A program made the translations under genes and the position numbers. A stretch of 64,000 nucleotides of DNA from JAJZEO01 sp964350315 (GTDB lineage: Bacteria > Chlamydiota > Chlamydiia > Chlamydiales > 2-12-FULL-49-11): the NCBI GenBank assembly GCA_964350315.1, contig CAYGJD010000001.1, positions 62,001-126,000 of the forward strand, read 5' to 3'. Of this stretch, positions 61,685-64,000 are shown piece after piece; within the stretch, counting starts at the first letter, position 1; each line of letters opens with the position of its first letter. The notes beneath the pieces are model-generated. The model worked only from the letters and a program-made list of their open reading frames with translations, was not told the DNA's origin and ran no database searches.

Positions 61685-62631
61685 TGGATCATTTTATAAC
61701 TAATCATTACCACCATTACAACGCTAGAGAAGTAAAAAAAGCTGTAACTGCGTGGAAAAAGTTTTACGATGAGGGTGGCAAAATGTTTGTCACACTTGGT
61801 GGCGCAATGAGTACAGCTGGCATTGGGTCAACTCTTGCTCCATTAATCAAGTGTGGCATGATTTCAGGCCTATCTGTTACGGGAGCAAATCTGGAAGAAT
61901 CGTATTATCGAGCGGTTGGCTACGATCAATACGGGATGATTGATAGTGTCTCTGAGTTGACAAAACAAGATGATGAAGATATTCTGAATGCTGGATATTC
62001 TCGTGTTTATGATGCTACGATACCGGAATCTTTGATGATGGAAACAAAAAAAAAGCTTCTTCCGTATATGAAAAAAGCTATTGCCGATGGTGAAGTAATT
62101 GCACCTCACAAGCTTTTTTTTAGACTCATGGAAGATGAAAATATACCCCATGAGAATTGTTGGCTTTATGAAGCGATGAAAAAAGATCTTTTTATATCGG
62201 TTCCAGGATTTGAAGACTCAACTACAGGAAATATCATTGTTGGCATGCATAAAAAGAAAGAGATTTCATCGATGAACTTTCTTCAAAGTGGGCTTGAACA
62301 GATGGCATCTCTTGTAGATTGGTATCAAGCAGAAACAAAATCTCATCCTCAGGGCTTTTTTCAGTTGGGTGGGGGGATTGCTGGTGATTTTCCAATTTGT
62401 GTTGTCCCTTTGATTCGAAACGATCTTGGGCAAGAGATCATCTCATGGAAATACTTCTGTCAAATCACAGACTCGACGACTTCTTATGGTTCTTATAGCG
62501 GAGCTTCTCCACCAGAGAAAATCACTTGGAATAAGATTGAAAAAGAATCACCGATGTTTTCGATCAATTCTGATGCGACAATTGTAGCTCCAATAATCTT
62601 TCAAGCGATGCTTGAATACTGCCAGATTTAA
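61684..62631 (+). CDS. Deoxyhypusine synthase-like (candidate homospermidine synthase)
   Basis: A 315-residue deoxyhypusine synthase family protein. It has the NAD-binding start FVTLGGAMSTAGIG, VTGANLEES, the GGGIAGDFPI glycine loop and the catalytic Lys in TWNK (Lys284), aligned with the Lys of SWGK in human DHS, with the Glu six residues before it also kept. The His-rich HHIANA segment of eukaryotic DHS is replaced by DFPICV. Bacteria lack eIF5A, so the substrate must differ; NAD-dependent transfer of an aminobutyl group from putrescine to make homospermidine is the likely reaction. It starts in the TAATG junction with the decarboxylase-agmatinase gene, so the two are coupled. Confidence 0.9.
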   Translation: MDHFITNHYHHYNAREVKKAVTAWKKFYDEGGKMFVTLGGAMSTAGIGSTLAPLIKCGMISGLSVTGANLEESYYRAVGYDQYGMIDSVSELTKQDDEDILNAGYSRVYDATIPESLMMETKKKLLPYMKKAIADGEVIAPHKLFFRLMEDENIPHENCWLYEAMKKDLFISVPGFEDSTTGNIIVGMHKKKEISSMNFLQSGLEQMASLVDWYQAETKSHPQGFFQLGGGIAGDFPICVVPLIRNDLGQEIISWKYFCQITDSTTSYGSYSGASPPEKITWNKIEKESPMFSINSDATIVAPIIFQAMLEYCQI

Positions 62632-62668
62632 ATACTTTTTCGTAATGGTCAGTAAAGACTCATTGTTA

Positions 62669-62699
62669 TACCCTTACACCACTTAATACACTGAGGGTA
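62669..62699 (+). promoter_or_regulatory. Hairpin covering the ribosome binding site of the HAD gene
   Basis: TACCCTTA (62669-62676) can pair with TGAGGGTA (62692-62699) over 8 bp, one pair being G-U, with a 15-base loop. The right arm contains the GAGGG ribosome binding site directly before the ATG at 62702. It may limit translation; a terminator of the polyamine operon is less likely, as there is no U-run. Confidence 0.4.
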
Positions 62700-62701
62700 A
62701 C

Positions 62702-63532
62702 ATGAAAAAAGTTTGGCTTTGCATTTGTTTGGTTTTTTCCCAAACACTTTCTGCAAAAATCATAGAATCAATGACTATACTAGATGTAAATAAACACTAC
62801 ACGCATGAAACGCTAGTTATTTACGATTTGGATAATACACTAATCCAACTTAAGCAAATCTTAGGATCAGATGAATGGTTTTATTATCGCTATAATCAAT
62901 TAACTGAAAAGTATGGCGATCGAAAAAAAGCACTTACAAAAGCGATTGGAGAGTGGATTGCAGCACAAACATTATCAGAGGTAGAGATTGTCGAAGAAGG
63001 GACAGCCCTGATGATAAGAAAACAGCAAGAAGACAAGATTACTCTGATGGGGCTGACAACAAGAGATTGTTCAATGGCAACATGTACTATTTCTCAACTC
63101 GACAGACTTGATATCGATTTAAGTAAAACCTCTCCACACATTGACCCAATATTCTTTCTAAACTCAGAAAGAGGAATCCTTTATCAAAATGGGGTTCTTT
63201 TCACTTCTGGAACAAATAAAGGGCAGTGTTTTAGAGAGTTTCTTAAAAGAGCAAACTTCTCACCGAAACGAGTTGTTTTCATTAATGATAAATATGCCAA
63301 TATCAAAGAAGTTGCCGATGCCTGTTATGAAGATGGCATTGAATTTCTTGGACTACGATATGGCTACCTTGATGAAAAAATAGCCATGTTTGATGTAAAT
63401 ATAGCAGAAATCCAAATGTTTAATTTTGCAAATATTTTGTCCAATGAAGAGGCATACAAGCTTTTCTTAGAAACTAAGCTTACTGGTGAACACCCTGAGG
63501 AAGAAGCGATTCTCCGCGCTACGGAAGATTAA
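62702..63532 (+). CDS. Exported HAD-superfamily phosphatase-like protein (DUF2608 type)
   Basis: A 276-residue protein with a Sec signal peptide (VWLCICLVFSQTLSA). HAD motif I is IYDLDNTLI with Asp42 and Asp44, motif II is the Thr of LMGLTTR, and the later VVFINDKYANIKEV provides Lys/Asp residues of motifs III/IV. It has the length and order of the DUF2608 proteins found in Legionella and environmental chlamydiae. It should be a periplasmic or secreted phosphatase; the substrate is unknown. It is 70 bp downstream of the polyamine operon. Confidence 0.75.
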   Translation: MKKVWLCICLVFSQTLSAKIIESMTILDVNKHYTHETLVIYDLDNTLIQLKQILGSDEWFYYRYNQLTEKYGDRKKALTKAIGEWIAAQTLSEVEIVEEGTALMIRKQQEDKITLMGLTTRDCSMATCTISQLDRLDIDLSKTSPHIDPIFFLNSERGILYQNGVLFTSGTNKGQCFREFLKRANFSPKRVVFINDKYANIKEVADACYEDGIEFLGLRYGYLDEKIAMFDVNIAEIQMFNFANILSNEEAYKLFLETKLTGEHPEEEAILRATED

Positions 63533-63773
63533 GCGCTCTTTCTTACGACTACAGATCTCTTAGAGCCAATTGAAAGAATCACAATCCCATCAGTTGGCTC
63601 ATCTCCAATATTGAAATATTAATAAGCGAGGTCAGGAATTACAACCCTGCAAGAAGCTTCTCATTAGAAAAATAAATGTTTTCTCACAGTCGCGCGACTG
63701 AATTGGGATAAATGAGGTCTCAACTTTGTGCCTCATTTACTCTGTATTATGGGAAAATGTATTTTACGGAATG
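63533..63773. other. Intergenic stretch with a possible gene remnant on the minus strand
   Basis: No intact gene is seen. On the minus strand, one frame ending in TAA at 63533 reads EASCRVVIPDLAY, stop, YFNIGDEPTDGIVIL, then SIGSKRSVVVRKSA. This would be protein-like text broken by a stop codon, so a decayed gene is possible; it was not identified. The right part holds a palindrome and an inverted repeat (listed separately). Confidence 0.3.
63687..63739. repeat. Perfect palindrome and adjacent inverted repeat
   Basis: CAGTCGCGCGACTG (63687-63700) is a perfect 14-bp palindrome. Next to it TAAATGAGG (63709-63717) and CCTCATTTA (63731-63739) form a 9-bp inverted repeat with a 13-base loop. They lie downstream of the 3' end of the leftward tRNA-Leu gene and may act as its terminator region, or mark the edge of lost DNA. 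No T-run follows on either strand. Confidence 0.6.
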
Positions 63774-63854
63774 TGCCCAGGAGAGGACTTGAACCTCCAC
63801 ACCTTGCAGTACCAGAACCTAAATCTGGCGTGTCTACCATTCCACCACCTGGGC
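63774..63854 (-). tRNA. tRNA-Leu (anticodon UAG)
   Basis: On the minus strand, GCCCAGG at the 5' end pairs with CCTGGGC at the 3' end (7-bp acceptor), with discriminator A. The anticodon arm CCAGA-TTTAGGT-TCTGG gives anticodon TAG, reading CUA. The T arm (GGAGGTTCAAGTCCTCC-like) and a long variable arm identify a class II tRNA. The D arm has the GGTAGACA element. The 3' CCA is not encoded. It reads CUN leucine codons. Confidence 0.95.
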
Positions 63855-63870
63855 GCTTAGAATTACGAAA

Positions 63871-63899
63871 AATATACTTAATATTCTCATTTTAGTCAA
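63871..63899 (-). promoter_or_regulatory. Promoter of tRNA-Leu
   Basis: On the minus strand, TTGACT (63899-63894) and TATATT (63876-63871) are separated by exactly 17 bp, a near-consensus sigma70/sigma66 promoter. It lies about 17 bases upstream of the mature tRNA 5' end, as expected. Confidence 0.7.
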
Positions 63900-63912
63900 C
63901 ATATTGTATAGT
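63884..63912 (+). promoter_or_regulatory. Possible promoter of trmB
   Basis: TTCTCA (63884-63889), 17 bp, and TATAGT (63907-63912). The -10 ends six bases before the ATG at 63919, so the transcript would be leaderless; no ribosome binding site is visible. The -35 match is weak. Confidence 0.3.
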
Positions 63913-63918
63913 GTCTGT

Positions 63919-64000
63919 ATGAAACCAAAAGATCTTAATTTTTTTTACAAGTTCGGGGACAGAAAACCTCTGCTTGTTGACAACATTTTATGTGTGCCTC
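63919..64000 (+). CDS. trmB: tRNA (guanine-N7-)-methyltransferase, N-terminal start (partial)
   Basis: Only the first 27 residues are in the window (MKPKDLNFFYKFGDRKPLLV, then DNILCVP). They resemble the N-terminus of chlamydial TrmB (MKP-DL ... W/Y-x-x-D-R-x-P ... VP), which methylates G46 of tRNA. The gene continues past the right edge, so the Rossmann and SAM-binding motifs cannot be checked. It is divergent from tRNA-Leu. Confidence 0.6.
   Translation, partial: MKPKDLNFFYKFGDRKPLLVDNILCVP

Overview
The window comes from an AT-rich, densely coded bacterial chromosome. The gene content points to the phylum Chlamydiae, probably an amoeba- or arthropod-associated lineage outside the Chlamydiaceae. 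Evidence: a nucleotide (ATP/ADP) translocase, a DhnA-type class I aldolase, a kinase-like protein fused to an FGE-sulfatase domain (Pkn1 architecture), a pyruvoyl arginine decarboxylase like AaxB, RNase HIII next to RodZ, and the cluster DUF378-gatC-gatA-gatB. From memory, that last cluster resembles the start of the Chlamydia trachomatis numbering (CT001-CT004, CT008-CT009). The species cannot be named from the sequence alone. No insertion sequence, CRISPR array, rRNA or prophage was seen.

Layout. 1-5.0 kb: end of a Xer recombinase, then a leftward PAP2-like/gatCAB/lipoprotein unit. 5.1-15 kb: small membrane proteins, rnhC, rodZ, a DUF255 thioredoxin-fold protein, the pseudokinase-FGE protein and ispH. 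15-27 kb: a TPR-like protein, an APC-USP permease, oppBCDF without oppA, two Nudix enzymes, the aldolase, an AsmA-like protein and glmS. 27-37.8 kb: a short MgtE-like transporter, an APC antiporter, a glycosyltransferase-umuD'-umuC operon, a tandem pair of CX5RS phosphatase-like genes (the first frameshifted), an NSS transporter, an AT-hook protein, a histidine phosphatase and a degenerate ThDP-enzyme homologue. 37.9-45.5 kb is the most accessory-looking part: a 1574-residue exported Rhs/YD-repeat protein with a C-terminal alpha/beta-hydrolase domain, two related lipoproteins (candidate immunity proteins), and a repeat-bearing protein with an Inc-like bilobed hydrophobic segment. 45.5-58.5 kb: membrane proteins, a 2H-phosphoesterase-like protein, a YheT-type hydrolase, an outer-membrane beta-barrel candidate, a fatty acid desaturase, the nucleotide translocase, an exported tandem peptide deformylase and two amino-acid transporters. 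58.5-64 kb: an LplT-like transporter with a decayed acyltransferase tail, a two-gene polyamine operon, a HAD phosphatase, tRNA-Leu(UAG) and the start of trmB.

How the genes work together. Many are import or exchange systems expected of an obligate intracellular bacterium (nucleotide translocase, Opp, NSS, DAACS, several APC and EamA carriers). The most notable system is the polyamine operon at 60.3-62.6 kb. There arginine decarboxylase and agmatinase are one polypeptide, translationally coupled to a deoxyhypusine-synthase-like protein, giving a predicted route from arginine to agmatine to putrescine and then to a larger polyamine. Other strong leads are a genomically pre-processed UmuD', the Rhs effector with its lipoprotein neighbours, and the secreted double peptide deformylase.
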